Below are positions 44,596 through 56,110 of a DNA stretch of 64,000 nt, in pieces (the first letter of the stretch is position 1; every line of letters begins with the position of its first letter). The notes beneath the pieces are model-generated. The model did not search any database and had not been told where the DNA came from. It saw only the letters and a list, made by a program, of their open reading frames with translations. This DNA is from Sesamum alatum. Lineage: Eukaryota > Streptophyta > Magnoliopsida > Lamiales > Pedaliaceae. Location of the stretch: assembly GCA_034509735.1 (NCBI GenBank), contig JACGWO010000005.1, forward strand, positions 29,356,479 through 29,420,478, given 5' to 3'. Made by a program: the position numbers and the translations under genes.

Positions 44596-47323
44596 TCTAT
44601 ACTATATATAAAAGTATGAATCTCTTATATGTTTGTTCTCCATTATGAAAAGACGTTCATGCCCTTACTTAAGTTATTTTTTTAATAATAAATAAAAATT
44701 AGCTATAAAAGAATAAAATTCTGTCAATAGAAGACTATTTAAGAATCCTAATATCTCTAAACTACTTGGATAATGAAAAATATAGCCAACTAAAAAAAAT
44801 AGGCCGGCAATAATATGTCTATGCGATTAATTTGTTTAGAAGAATTTTTTTAAATACTTTAAAAATATTATTTTACTAGGGCACAATAGAATTTAAAATG
44901 AATAGTATCAAAATAATACATAAAATACTAACTTTTAAAAACTATATATATATATATATATATGTGAAAGAATAAATATCAAGAAGTTATTAAGAAGCAT
45001 TATTGATCTTATTAAATTGGAAATGCTTTCGAAAAAATTTAACATAGGTGACTTCTTACTAATTGATTTTATTTTAATATTAGTAGAATTGTTTTGAGAT
45101 TGTACTTTCATGTACATTTGATTTTTACTACAATACTGGAGATAAAATGATACTGTAAGTACAACTTATGATTAAAATATAATAATGCGAATTTTTGAGT
45201 GCTTATTCCTATTGTGAGAAAATATTTGTATCCTTACTGCGGTACTCTTTTTAATAATAAATTATTAGATGAATAATTACATTTATAACCCTTGATTTAT
45301 GGTTCGTTTACACAAACCAACCCTGGCTTTAGCATAATTATAGAAATCACCCCCAACAACCAAAATGGGGGTAGTTGTGTAATGATATTGACGTTTTGGG
45401 GGTGTATGTATAATTTTTAAAAAAATAAGGGTGGCTTGTGTAAGTAATTTTAACATTTCTGGTGGTGTATTTGTAACTATCCAAAAGATTAGAGTGACCT
45501 TTATAAACAATAGTTTAGGGGGTGTAAATGAAACTATCCCTAAAATAAGAAATAGGTATAAGAACAAAATTCTATCAAAGCATAAAAGTATTTGGTATTC
45601 TAATTTGTATGAATTACTTAGAGAATAAAAAATATATTCTAAAATATAAATAGGCAAATAAATTTTAACGATAATTTGCCAGGAAAGATTTTACATAATT
45701 TTTTAAAAAAATTGAGTTACCTGGGCACTATAAAATTTAATTAAATATCATATGAGTAAAATGTAAATATATACTAATCCAAACTTCAAAACATATCAAA
45801 AAATTTACAAAGAATTAATATTAGTATATAAATTCTCAATTTTATTACAGAAGTCCGTTGAAAGATTTAAAATGAGTGACTTCGGACTAATTGATTTTAT
45901 TTTCAATATTAATGTCGGATAAAATTCTCTTTAGGTTGTATTTATACTCTCTTTTTTCCCATAATATAATGGTGGTAAAATAATATTAATAAGTGCAATT
46001 TAGGTTTAAGTTACAATGACAATATATGCTACTTTTTTTTATAAAAAAAAGGGTAATAATTTGATCAAAAGTAGATGAAGTACTATGAGAACGTACTAAA
46101 GAATATGAAATACAAATATGAAGTTTCTCATCAAAACACAATGTAAACACCTGCACAAAAGAAATAATACTGTGTATAAGAATGCGCTAAAAACTAATGG
46201 GTTGAAAAAGAGTGTACACATTAGAATTTATAAATAGTAGTAAATACAATTGACATAATTAAAGGCTCTCATAATTTATAACAGTAAAATTAAGTATTAG
46301 GAATAAAAAATACCGGCAAGTAAAAGCACTAATTTTTACATATTAAGTTGAATTGCGTATGAAAAATTAGTTATCCAGTGGATCACTGATTATTTAAGTT
46401 TTCTAATATTAGATAATATTGTATGCACATAAAAGATTGAATTTTAAAAAACATAAAATGTTATTGAATAAGAAATAGATAATACCAATTAAATTTATTT
46501 GAATTAACAGATCAAGAAATCACACTAAAAATATGAAATTAAAAATGCAAATAATAACATTTTATGCAATAATACAAATTAGAAGTTAATGAAGAATGTA
46601 AACAAGATTTTGACAAACTTTAAAAATTGATAGTAAAATATAATTAGAGTAATTATAGGACATTACAATACAAATTAATACTGATACTATGGATATGTAT
46701 AATTAGATTAAATTTTACAAAAAATAGTTAATAAAAGATTCGTTTAAAATCATTATACATCAATAAATTTAAGAAAAGTAATTCAGGATATGATAGTAAA
46801 ATAAAAATATAACATTTCACAAAGATAATATAACAAACACAAAATAAAATTTTAAAAATAGCAAATAGACAATAAAAGAAAATGCTGCTAATAAAACATG
46901 ATCAATTTTACTAAATTGGAATTTTTTATAAAAAACCCAAAAATAAGGGACTTTGTTACTTTTATTTTAATATCAGATCTTTTATATATTATATTTTACT
47001 TTTGCCTTTGTTTGTTCCAATACAAAAATATTAACCATAATAATTATTAAATAAAAAGATACAAAAACTCAATTTTAAGGAATAAATCTTTTATTTAATA
47101 TTAGCAGTTAAATCTAGAAGTGAGGTACAAATAACAAATTAAATTGTCTCCTCACCAATTAAATAATTATTATCAATATTTTTGAAAATATAATTATATA
47201 CTAATGATTCAATAATACAAAAATAAATAAAATTATGAGTTTAATATCTTTTGTAATCAATAAATTATATATTCACCTCTAAAAATATGTTTCGACACGT
47301 GCATTGCACCTGATACTTCCTAG
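44596..47323 (+). mobile_element. Non-autonomous Helitron candidate
   Basis: 5' end TCTATACTATATATAAAAGT preceded by A. The 3' end has a short hairpin (GTGCATTGCAC) about 10 bases before CTAG and is followed by T. TC...CTRR ends inserted between A and T, without target duplication, define plant Helitrons. The interior is AT-rich and lacks Rep/helicase coding sequence. Subterminal material at 45280-45540 is repeat-like. The 5' end is also in copy B (63328). Confidence 0.6.
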
Positions 47324-48580
47324 TACTACAAAAAAGACAATTTTGGGACTGGTTTTTGAAATGGGTATGAATTAATTTCCAATGAGTTGACGCCTTCTGG
47401 AATGGATTTTCTGATGGTCAAATGCCTGTCCTTGCTAATAGTATCAGAAAAACTTTGTGATGTGCGAAATAAATCCATCCCAAATTTAATGCGACTTGGG
47501 ACAGGTTTGTAAGGTTGTCCCAAATATTGTCCGATAGATAAAACACTTGAATTAATTTTGCAGCCGGTTTTGTTGCGACATTTGGAACATAACTTGTTTA
47601 TCTCTTTGCAACGCCTTTTGTGACGCACACTCGCCTCAAACTTCTTAGAACTTTTTTGATGGATTTCTATCACGAACACCCAAAAGATGGGATAAATTTA
47701 TGACGCATTTTACAACGGCATATTTTGAGATGGATTTCTTGACATCTATTATGCCACATTTGTGGCTGGTTTTGCACCGAGTTTTTATTTTTTCTCAGTG
47801 GTTTATATGTTGTTAACTTTTGTGACAATTTTCGTTACAAAATCTGCTACAAGATTTATTTATTTTTTAAAAAAATTACTTTTATTTTAATTTTTATCAA
47901 ATTGAATTATTTTACTTTATTTAGTTATTAATTTATTTAATTTTCGATATTTTGATAAATGAATTTGAATTTATTTTATTTTTAAATTAATTTATTTCAA
48001 TTAGTTTTGATAATTAAAATTAATATTTCTTCTTATAATGATTTATTTTTATTTTAATTTATAAATTTAAGTTTTTAAAATCTATAAATTAAAATATTAT
48101 ATAAATTGGACTAAAATTAAATATTAAAAGCTGAATAATAAAATAATAGAGATAATTTCACTTTTGGTACCATTAACTACAACTAATTCAATTTTGATAC
48201 CCTATGTTCGCAATCGGTACCCAACGTTTCTATTTTTCATCACTGTTGCTACCCGCTGTTAGATTGACCGTTAAAACTAACGGTCAACCACAATTTGGAG
48301 GGAAAAAGAGGAGATATTTCCACAATAAAAGGGCACATTTGGTTGCCTTAGTGTTCACTACACAAGAGACAGTTAAGAGAGTGTAACTGTGGAAAGTTCA
48401 GCAAAAAATGCGAGAAATGAAGAGAAATCAGTTTTCTTCTTTCTCAAATTCAAGCACAGGTTCGCCTAATGAGAATATTTACTTAGAAAAAAAGTATATT
48501 TTGAGTGTAGAATGGAGCTATCGTTGAAGACATCTTGAACAAAAATAAATACGCGAAGAAAGTTTTGGACATGTCTTAAT
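47324..48580. other. CACTA-like relic and AT-rich DNA
   Basis: TACTACAAAAAAGACAATTT at 47325 resembles a CACTA terminus, with GTCCCAAAT-type motifs after it to about 47800; no matching far end was found. 47850-48160 is AT-rich. 48160-48310 has a TTTTGGTACC/TTTTGATACCC repeat of the foldback-MITE kind. No gene recognised. Confidence 0.5.
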
Positions 48581-49218
48581 TACGGGGTAAATTTATGTTG
48601 AAAAAGTTCAATTAATCGTAGTACAATTTTGAAAGTCAATTAGATAATAATAACAGTTTTGAAAACCATTTTGTGAAACAAACACGGCGGAACAAACATA
48701 AGATGAGTTAGATATGTTGTTATATCGGAAATTTAAATCGAAAACATACAAGAGAGTTATTCGTAACAACTATCGGTTAGAGCAAGTAACCAACCGAATC
48801 ACATAATTACTTCTGTTTACCTTAAAGAAATTATACGTCCCGTATTCAAATGCACCGTGTACTACACATCTTTTTAAAGATTGTTGGAAAAGTTCAACCA
48901 ATCATAGTACAGTTTTGAAAATGAATCAAATAATAATAACAGTTTTGGAAACCAATTTCACAAAACAAACACGTTGGAACAAAGAGAAGATCAGTTAGAT
49001 ATCTTGTTATATCCGAAACTTAATTCAAAAACTTACAAGAGAGTTGTATCGTAATAACTCTCGGTCCAGATAAGTAACCAACCGAATCACAGAATTACTT
49101 CTATTTTACTAGAAGAAATTATACGTCCCGTATTCAAGTGCACTGGGAACTACATAATTTCTTCAAGATTGTTGGAAAAGTTCAATCAATCGTAGTACAA
49201 TTTTGAATATCAATCAAA

Positions 49219-50554
49219 GGGAAAATCGCATTTTTCGTCCCATAAAATAGGCCCAGTTTCAATTTAGTCCCATATATTAGACTGGTCTCACATTTAGTCT
49301 CATATATTAAAAAAAAATTTCAATGTTGGTCCCAAGTTACTTTTTCGTCAAATACTTAACGAAAATATCAATTGGCCGTTAAAGGCTGATTTTTGGGGGG
49401 CAAAAAACGTTTTTTTGGGGGGAAATGAAGCTAGGGCTCCTAACTACATGAATCCGTTTATAAAGGTAAAAATTAAACTTAAAATGTGGTCCTCTTTTGC
49501 TTTCGCTTAATAAAATGATTCATGTAGTTATATTGATATAGATATTTAAATTTGAAAATTGAATTTTAGTATATTTATCTTTGAAACATGATTTTAATTT
49601 AATTTATCAATTTGGTATAAATTTTAAATTTTAAATTTTATATTGATAAAGATATTTAAATTTGAAAATTGAATTTTAGTATATTTATCTTTTAAACATG
49701 ATTTTAATTTAATTTATCAATTTGGTATAAATTTTAAATTTTATATTTTATATTGATATAGATATTCAAATTTTAAAATTGAATTTTACTATATTTATCT
49801 TTTAAACATGATTTCAATTTAATTTATCAATTTGGTATAAATTTTAAGTTTAATTTATATTTTATCCTTTTATAAAGGTAAAAATTAAATTTAAAATGTG
49901 GTCTTCTTTTGCTTTAGCTTAATAAAAGGATTCATGTAGTTATATTGATATAGATATTTAAATTTGAAAATTGAATTTTAGTATATTTATCTTTTAAACA
50001 TGATTTTAATTTAATATATCAATTTGGTATGAATTTTAAATTTTAAATTTTATATTGACATAGATATTTAAATTTGAAAATTGAATTTTAGTATATTTAT
50101 CTTTTAAACATGATTTTAATTTTATTTATCAATTTGGTATAAATTTTTAAATTTTATATTGATATAGATATTTAAATTTGAAAATTGAATTTTAGTATAT
50201 TTATCTTTTAAACATGATTTTAATTTAATTTATCAATTTGGTATAAATTTTAAGTTTAATTTATAAAGGTAAAAATTAAACTTAAAATGTGGTCTTCTTT
50301 GCTTTAGCTTAATAAAAGGACTCATGTAGTTAGGAGCCCTAGCTTCATTTTCCCCCCAAGAAAACGTTTTTTTCCCCCCAAAAATCAGCCTTTAACGGCC
50401 AATTGACATTTCCGTTAAGTATTTGACGGAAAAGTAACTAGGGACCAACATTGAGATTTGTTTTAATATATGGGACTAAATGTGAGACCAGTTTAATATA
50501 TGGGACTGAATTGAAACTGGTCCTATTTTATGGGACGAAAAATGCGATTTTCCC
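49219..50554. mobile_element. Mutator-type element inside the tandem array
   Basis: 1336 bp between perfect 10-bp duplications ATCAATCAAA (49209-49218 and 50555-50564). The ends, GGGAAAATCGCATTTTTCGT and its inverse, extend as long inverted repeats (about 270 bp). The centre consists of repeated 110-bp AT-rich units separated by a shorter unit. There is no coding sequence. Confidence 0.88.
49460..50330. repeat. Higher-order repeat within the Mutator-type element
   Basis: A unit of about 70 bp (TATAAAGGTAAAAATTAAAC...) followed by three copies of a unit of about 110 bp (ATTGATATAGATATTTAAAT...) is repeated twice. The whole block repeats at about 405 bp, and a third start of the 70-bp unit follows at 50265. 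Confidence 0.8.
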
Positions 50555-51872
50555 ATCAATCAAATAATACTAATAATAGTTTTGGAAGCCAATTTTCGAA
50601 AACAAACACGTTGGAACAACAAAGAGATCAATTAGATATGTTGTTATTTCATAAATTTAAATCGAAAGCTTCCAAGAGAGTTGTATTGTAACAACTCTTG
50701 ATCCAAAGCATGTAACCACCCGAATCAGAGAATTACTTCTGTTTGCCTTGAAGAAATTATACGTCTCGTATTCAAGTGCACCGGTACTCTACTACTTCTT
50801 CAAGATTGTTGAAAAAGTTAAACCGATCGTAGTACGGTTTTGAAAATGAATCAGATAATAATAACAATGGTTGGAAAAGTTCAATAAGTCGTAGTACAAT
50901 TTTGAAAATCAATCAGATAGTAATAACAATTTTGCAAACCAAATTCGCGAAACAACATGTTGGACCAAATAGAAGATTAGTTAGCTATGTTGTTATATCA
51001 TAAACTTAATTCGAAAACTTACAAGAGAGTTGTATCATAACAAATCTCGATCCAAAGCAAGTAACCAACTGAATCACGGAATTACTTCTATTTTTCTTGA
51101 AGAAATTATACGTCCCGTATTCAAGTGCACCGGGTACTACATAATTTCTTTAAAATTGTTGGAAAAGTTCAATCAATCATAGTACAATTTTGAAAATTTA
51201 TTAAATAATAATAATAGTTTCAAAAATCAATTTGCGAAACAAACACGTTGGAACAAACAAAAATGAGTTTGATATGTCGTATTTCAGAAATTTAAATTGA
51301 AAACTCACAAGAGAGAGTTATATCGTACCAACTCTCGGTCAGAAAAAGTAACCAACCGAATCAAAAATTTATTTGCCTTGAAGAAATTATACGTCCCATA
51401 TTCAAGTGCATCCGGTGCTATGCAACTTCTGCAAGATTGTTGGAAAAGTTCAATCAATCGTAGTACTGTTTTATAAATCAATCAGATAATAATAACAATT
51501 GTTGAAAAAGTTTAATCAATTGTAGTACAGTTTTGAAAATGAATCAGATAATAATAATAGTTTTGGAAACCAATTTCACAAAAAAAAAAAAAAAATACGT
51601 TGGAACAAACAGAAGATCAATATATATGTTGTTATATCAGAACCTTAATTTGGAAACTTAAAAGAAGGTTGTATCGTAACAACTGTCTTTCCAGAGAAAG
51701 TAACCAACCGAATAACATAATTACTTCTATTTTAACCAACCGAATAACAGAATTACTTCTATTTTCCTTGAAGAAATTATACGTCCCATATTCAAGTGCA
51801 TCAAGTACTACGTAATTTCTTCAAGATTGTTGGAAAAGTTCAATCAATCGTAGTACAATTTTGAAAATCATT

Positions 51873-51874
51873 CA

Positions 51875-51931
<57 letters not shown>
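51873..51931. repeat. (AAT)n microsatellite
   Basis: About 19 AAT triplets, expanded from the ATAATAATAA present in every 285-bp unit. Confidence 0.95.
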
Positions 51932-51932
<1 letters not shown>

Positions 51933-52140
51933 GTTTTGGAAACCAATTTTGCAAAACAAACACGTCGGAACAAACAGAAGATCTGTTAGATTTGTTGTTA
52001 TATCAGAAATTTAAATCAAAAACTTACAAGAGAGTTGTATCGTAACAACTCTCGATCCAGAGCATGTTACCAACCGAATCACAAAATTACTTCTATTTGT
52101 CTTGAACAAATTATGCGTCCCATATTCAAGTGTACTGGGT

Positions 52141-53476
52141 ACTACGCAACTTCATCCAGGATAAGACGGTTCTATTCTTTCAGCACTACACTGTAGCCAA
52201 GAACACTTGGAACAATACTCAGTTGCCTCTGAGAAAATTGAAGAACAAAACTCAGAATTGGGTGAGAAAATCGAGTATAAAACTAGAGAGAGAATTTTCA
52301 GATGAGAAAATGATTTCTCAATTGTTCGGTGTTGGTGTGTTCGTTTGAAGTGAGAACCATCAGCTTTTTATAGGCCAAGGCAGCAACAACATTTAAAACA
52401 ACCATTAAAATCAGAATTGATCTAGTATTAGAAACTGCCAATTAAATGCAGCAGTTTTGGGTTTAACTTAAGTTGCAGAATTTAAACTTTTAAAAACCTA
52501 AAACGTTTTTGTTGACTAAAAAATAATAAAACCAGTTTCTATTTTATCCAAATAATTCAAATGACTTTGCTGCAAAAAGATATATACTGAGACATTCGCC
52601 TTGGTCGGGACTAACGGGCGGCAATGTGCGTGTAGGGAAACCCCATGTTCACTCTAGCCTCCACAACTCTTCAAACATCCTTTGAATCTTAAATTCAAAA
52701 TAAGAAATTTATTTAACTAATAAACTACCCATGTGACAAGAATGATTGTGAAAAGACTCACCCCCACATCTCTCTTTTATATACATCAAGTTCCAAAGGT
52801 TTTTCCATCATATTTTTATGTGGGACAACATCACTTCTCTTTATTTCCACTCTATCTAATCTATGGGTTTTTCATGTATTGGCGTCCATATTTTAGACTA
52901 ATTGTTGTTACAAATTAGCAACATTATCATGCCAATTACAACAATCCCCCACAAATCCATAGATTTAACTCATGCTTCCATAACTTGCTTTCGACGATAG
53001 TACCTTCAGTTTGAACCACTGTCTAAGTTATCTAACATCAACGTCGTCGGGTCAAATGGAACTAAGCCTTGAATTTGAGCCCATGATCAGGACAGCGTCT
53101 GTCAGTAACAACAAGTTACTAATTATGTGTTGGCTTTGGGGTTGACACTATAGGCCATGTGTCCTGACCCTGCTCAGGAATGCTTTCAAGAATATCCTCG
53201 TTCCTTAGTTGTGGCCAAACAATTGAATTCACTTAGTTCGGCATCTCCAGGAATACACTACTTGCATCTCATCTAAGAAGATTTGATCCTATTCATAGTT
53301 AAACTCTTACTATGCTCGTAGTATCAAAACCTTCCAGAATTATAGGGGATAGACTCCAAATACTAAGTAACAAACTATATATAGGTACTCCAACATACCT
53401 TACGATTTGTTAATACCACATTGAACCTTTTTTGTTAGATCTCCACTTAGAAGGTTGGATTGTCGTCATAGATATG
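52141..53476 (-). other. Copia LTR body and 3' untranslated region
   Basis: Noncoding. Holds the LTR start (52944), two TATA-like boxes and the presumed 3' UTR of the copia element up to the RNase H stop. The short frames here are not supported as genes. Confidence 0.5.
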
Positions 53477-53660
53477 TCACTGATGGGTTTTCAATCCCAT
53501 CCCCAATCTGGATTGTTGTACTAATGGCAAATCTAACCCTTTCGTCAAAGGATCACCCACATTGTCCTTTGATCCCACAAAGTTAATGCTGAATACCCTG
53601 TCCGATACTAATTCCCTTATAGACTTAAGTCTCATTTGGATGTGTATTTTGGTTGTATTT
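53477..53660 (-). pseudogene. Copia RNase H C-terminus
   Basis: Minus-strand translation gives MRLKSIRELVSDRVFSINFV, then GSKDNVGDPLTKGLDLPLVQ and RLGMGLK before a stop at 53477-53479. DPLTKGL and the MGLK end are the hallmark of the last part of copia RNase H. The upstream part is lost. Confidence 0.75.
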
Positions 53661-54539
53661 ATGACTCTAAACTTTGCAATTGTAGTTTGAGTTGATATGT
53701 ATATAGGGTAGATGTTGTCTCACAAAGGAATATGATGAGATTATCTTTGGAGCTTGACATGTATATAATGTAGATGTTAGGGTGGATGTTTTCACACTCA
53801 TTCTTATCCCACATGGGTAGTTTATTAGTTAAATAAACCCCTTAGGGGTCGTTTACTTCCGGTATTAGTTATGTGGTTAACAGGATTGATAATTAATAAA
53901 AGTGTGATAGTGAAACCTGGGATTAAAAGTTGTATGTTTACATTGTGACATTGATAGAGGTTAGTTTTAATTAGCTACATTTTTACTCTGATTGTTTGTA
54001 CGTTGGATTATCGCCAATTGACTATTTTGCCCTTGGAATTGTTAGTCAAATTTTGTTGTGTTTCTTAGGCAAAATTGTGCCCCTTTCTTTCGCACCCAAC
54101 AGAGGAACTCCTAGGGCAAATTTCACCGGCAATCTGGCAAGAGGTAGCGGCGTTCACCATTCTGGTAAGAGATAGGGTCAAACAACGATTCTGTCATTGG
54201 CTCTTTGTGAGTTGTTGGTGTTTTGTTTGGGGTTGCTTTTGATTTTACGATGAACTTCAGGTTGATTGGCAATTTTACCTGTAAGAACTCGCACATAGGG
54301 CAAGGCAGTGAAAACGTATAACTGGGTAAAGTGTCATAAAATTTGTTATATTTATTAGTAAATTTCCCCTCTTCTGCGAAAGATTGGCGAAACAATTTTT
54401 AAAAGTTTAATATTTGAACTGCACGATTATTCTGGGTTACCTTTTTCACTAACGATTTTTTAAAGAATTCCGTTTGGTCAATTATGTAATTGAACCAATT
54501 TTTAGTCGATCGTAATTTTCAAAGTGAAAAGGGCTCGCT
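53661..54539. other. Unassigned region, possible transposon end
   Basis: 53661-53850 repeats sequence like that at 52690-52800 (CCCACATGGGTAGTTTATTA, TTAGTTAAATAAA), so part is a second LTR piece. From about 53850 the sequence CTTAGGGGTCGTTTACTTCC resembles the ends of PIF/Harbinger-type MITEs, but no partner end was found. The 90-codon minus frame at 54123-54395 has no recognised motif. Confidence 0.35.
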
Positions 54540-55090
54540 ATGGAAGGTCGGTGGGCAACTCGAAAGGCCACATCCTCAAATGCATATGTGGATTCTAAAG
54601 GCAGCAACAACGATTCAGCTGAAACTCCTCAATCAAGAGACTGAAATGGGAGTAGGGTTGCTCGGTACTGTTGCTATGGTGAGGTTATGGAATTGAAGAC
54701 TTCATGGACCAATGCAAATCCGGGGTGTCGGTTTCGTGAATTCTCTGGTGCAAATATGAGGTTTCTTTATTTATGTTTGTTTGTTGACATCATAACCATG
54801 ACTGTAAATTTCATTCCACCTCGCAGGGTTTTTATTGTGATTCATTTTGTTGGGTTGACCCACCAATGTGCGAGAGGAATAAGGTGGTCATTCCAGGCCT
54901 TCTAAGGAGGTTGGATGCTCTGGAATCTCGTATACAAAGCACAATTATGTTGGGAGAGAGGCCTCAGGTTGAAAAAACAGCCAAGAGGAAGTGGTTTCTG
55001 GTATCATGTTGCACTTTTGTTATTTGTATGTTATGCATTGGTACTTGTGGCCATTTGAGGGCAACTCAGTGTCAACTTATGCTCCCTTAA
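54540..55090 (+). pseudogene. GRF-type zinc-finger protein with C-terminal membrane segment, decayed
   Basis: Exon 1 from the ATG at 54540 gives MEGRWATRKATSSNA, an in-frame TGA, then ARYCCYGEVMELKTSWTNAN and PGCRF. This is a zf-GRF domain, whose family pattern is CxCG...TSWT..NPGRRF. A donor at 54761 and acceptor CGCAG before 54827 remove 66 bp. Exon 2 continues GFYCDSFCWVDPPMCERNKV, VIPGLLRRLDALESR and ends with KRKWFLVSCCTFVICMLCIG, a probable membrane helix. The exon junction is out of frame by one base (probably one base lost near 54755). Such small GRF-plus-helix proteins are numerous in plants and their role is unknown. Confidence 0.6.
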
Positions 55091-55331
55091 TATTTACATC
55101 CTAATTTTTAGTTATTCACTTGTTCACGTCGTTAGGCATATGTACCTCAGCCAAATTGTTTTTGGAAGTAGTAGTAAGCCTGTATGATAAAGTAATTAGT
55201 ATGTCATATTTAATAAGTTACCTGGAATGGCGTCAGTTTCCAAACCAATCCTCATGATGGAAACCTCGCCTTCGTCCTTGATCTGATTCAAGAAAATATT
55301 TTAGACGGAGGGAATTTACAAAAGCAAATGA
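55091..55331. other. Spacer before CACTA copy 3
   Basis: About 240 bp of unremarkable sequence between the GRF-type pseudogene and the start of family 1 homology. Confidence 0.6.
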
Positions 55332-56110
55332 TTTTTCCGTTAGGAACGGTATTGGGAACACCTTGTCTATTAGGTGACCATTCCTAGTATTACAATTCCA
55401 ACCAATCGGTCCGATATCTCAACATCCGTCAGCCGGATCGACACTATTTTTAAACACATACAAGGTTATGGAATGAATTGATGTCCAATGGTCTGATTGG
55501 AAAATCAGTAACCCAAATTTAAGGATGCATTTGTTTTTATTACGATGAATACTGATCGAAAACGATACCTCGAGATCCGCACACTGAAATATTTCCAAAC
55601 GACATATAATGTATTCTTTTGTGTGTTATATCATATCTAACGGTCTGATTATGCCGTGCAGTACAGCAATATAGGATGCTGCTTACATCTGTGAAATACT
55701 AACAAACATAAATATACAAATATACTTCATATTGTGAACGTGTGTCTATTTTTTGGAATTTACTATATATTTTCAAATTCTTTAATACCCAATTGTATAT
55801 CTTTATTCAATCAAATGAGTGTTCGAAACGTATTTTTCTTAATTTATATTTATTATCTAAGAAAATCCCAAAAAAATTGCAATACATATAGGAACGGTTC
55901 TATATAGAAATAGGAACGGTTACTATGTACAGGTAAACAAACGACGTCGTTTTTGAAAGTAGGAACGGTACCTATAACACAGGACATATTACATGACCGT
56001 TCCTAGTAAGTTTATTATAAGTAATATGTCTTAAAATGTTGTTGTTTTAATAGCAAAACGACGTTGTTTTGGAACCTTGGACTGGACTTACGAACGGTCA
56101 TTACAAAATT
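55332..56110. repeat. Remaining internal motif array of copy 3
   Basis: AGGAACGGT-type motifs with ACGACGTCGTTTTTG (about 55941) and AAAACGACGTTGTTTTGG (about 56055), matching 10640-11318 of the full-length element. The intervening unique part (near 55430-55600) also matches 11020-11275. Confidence 0.8.

Larger units (their letters stand above)
37826..45269. repeat. Segmental duplication, copy A (F-box block)
   Basis: Begins ATATATTTTTAAATATTTATTAG directly after the family 4 terminus (first 20 bases shared exactly with 59765 onward). The two copies stay nearly identical through the F-box gene and beyond, to at least the position matching the window end. To the right of the copia fragment the offset is 18731. 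Copy A contains a copia fragment (38866-41688) that copy B lacks. Confidence 0.95.
48590..52140. repeat. Tandem array of about 285-bp units
   Basis: The marker AATTATACGTCCCGTATTCA recurs, exact or nearly so, near 48830, 49117, 50757, 51104, 51382, 51776 and 52110, so about seven units are present. After removing the inserted element at 49219-50554, spacing is about 280-295 bp, longer where short internal duplications or a triplet run were added. Each unit contains GTTGGAAAAGTTCAATCAAT and GAGAGTTGTATCGTAACAAC. The last unit leads into the transcribed part of a copia LTR, so the array appears to have grown inside that LTR. Confidence 0.85.
48590..53660 (-). mobile_element. Copia retrotransposon remnant with expanded LTR
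   Basis: On the minus strand a copia RNase H end (53660-53477) is followed by about 530 bp of 3' sequence, then ATTTGTGGGGGAT (polypurine tract) and an LTR start TGTTGTAATTGGCATG at 52944. TATA-like boxes are at about 52770-52780 (TATATAAAAGAG) and 52363-52372 (CTATAAAAAGC), both on the minus strand. The LTR then runs into the 285-bp array. Its other end and the rest of the element were not found. Confidence 0.6.

Noticed and set aside
45283..45657. 124-codon minus-strand frame
   Set aside because: Lies in repeat-like AT-rich Helitron interior; composition is low-complexity and no motif was recognised.
48204..48386. 60-codon frame near the tandem array
   Set aside because: Overlaps a foldback MITE-like repeat and has no known domain.
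48590..52140. Regular direct repeats as a possible CRISPR array
   Set aside because: Units are about 285 bp, repeated end to end without unique spacers, and the DNA is plant nuclear.
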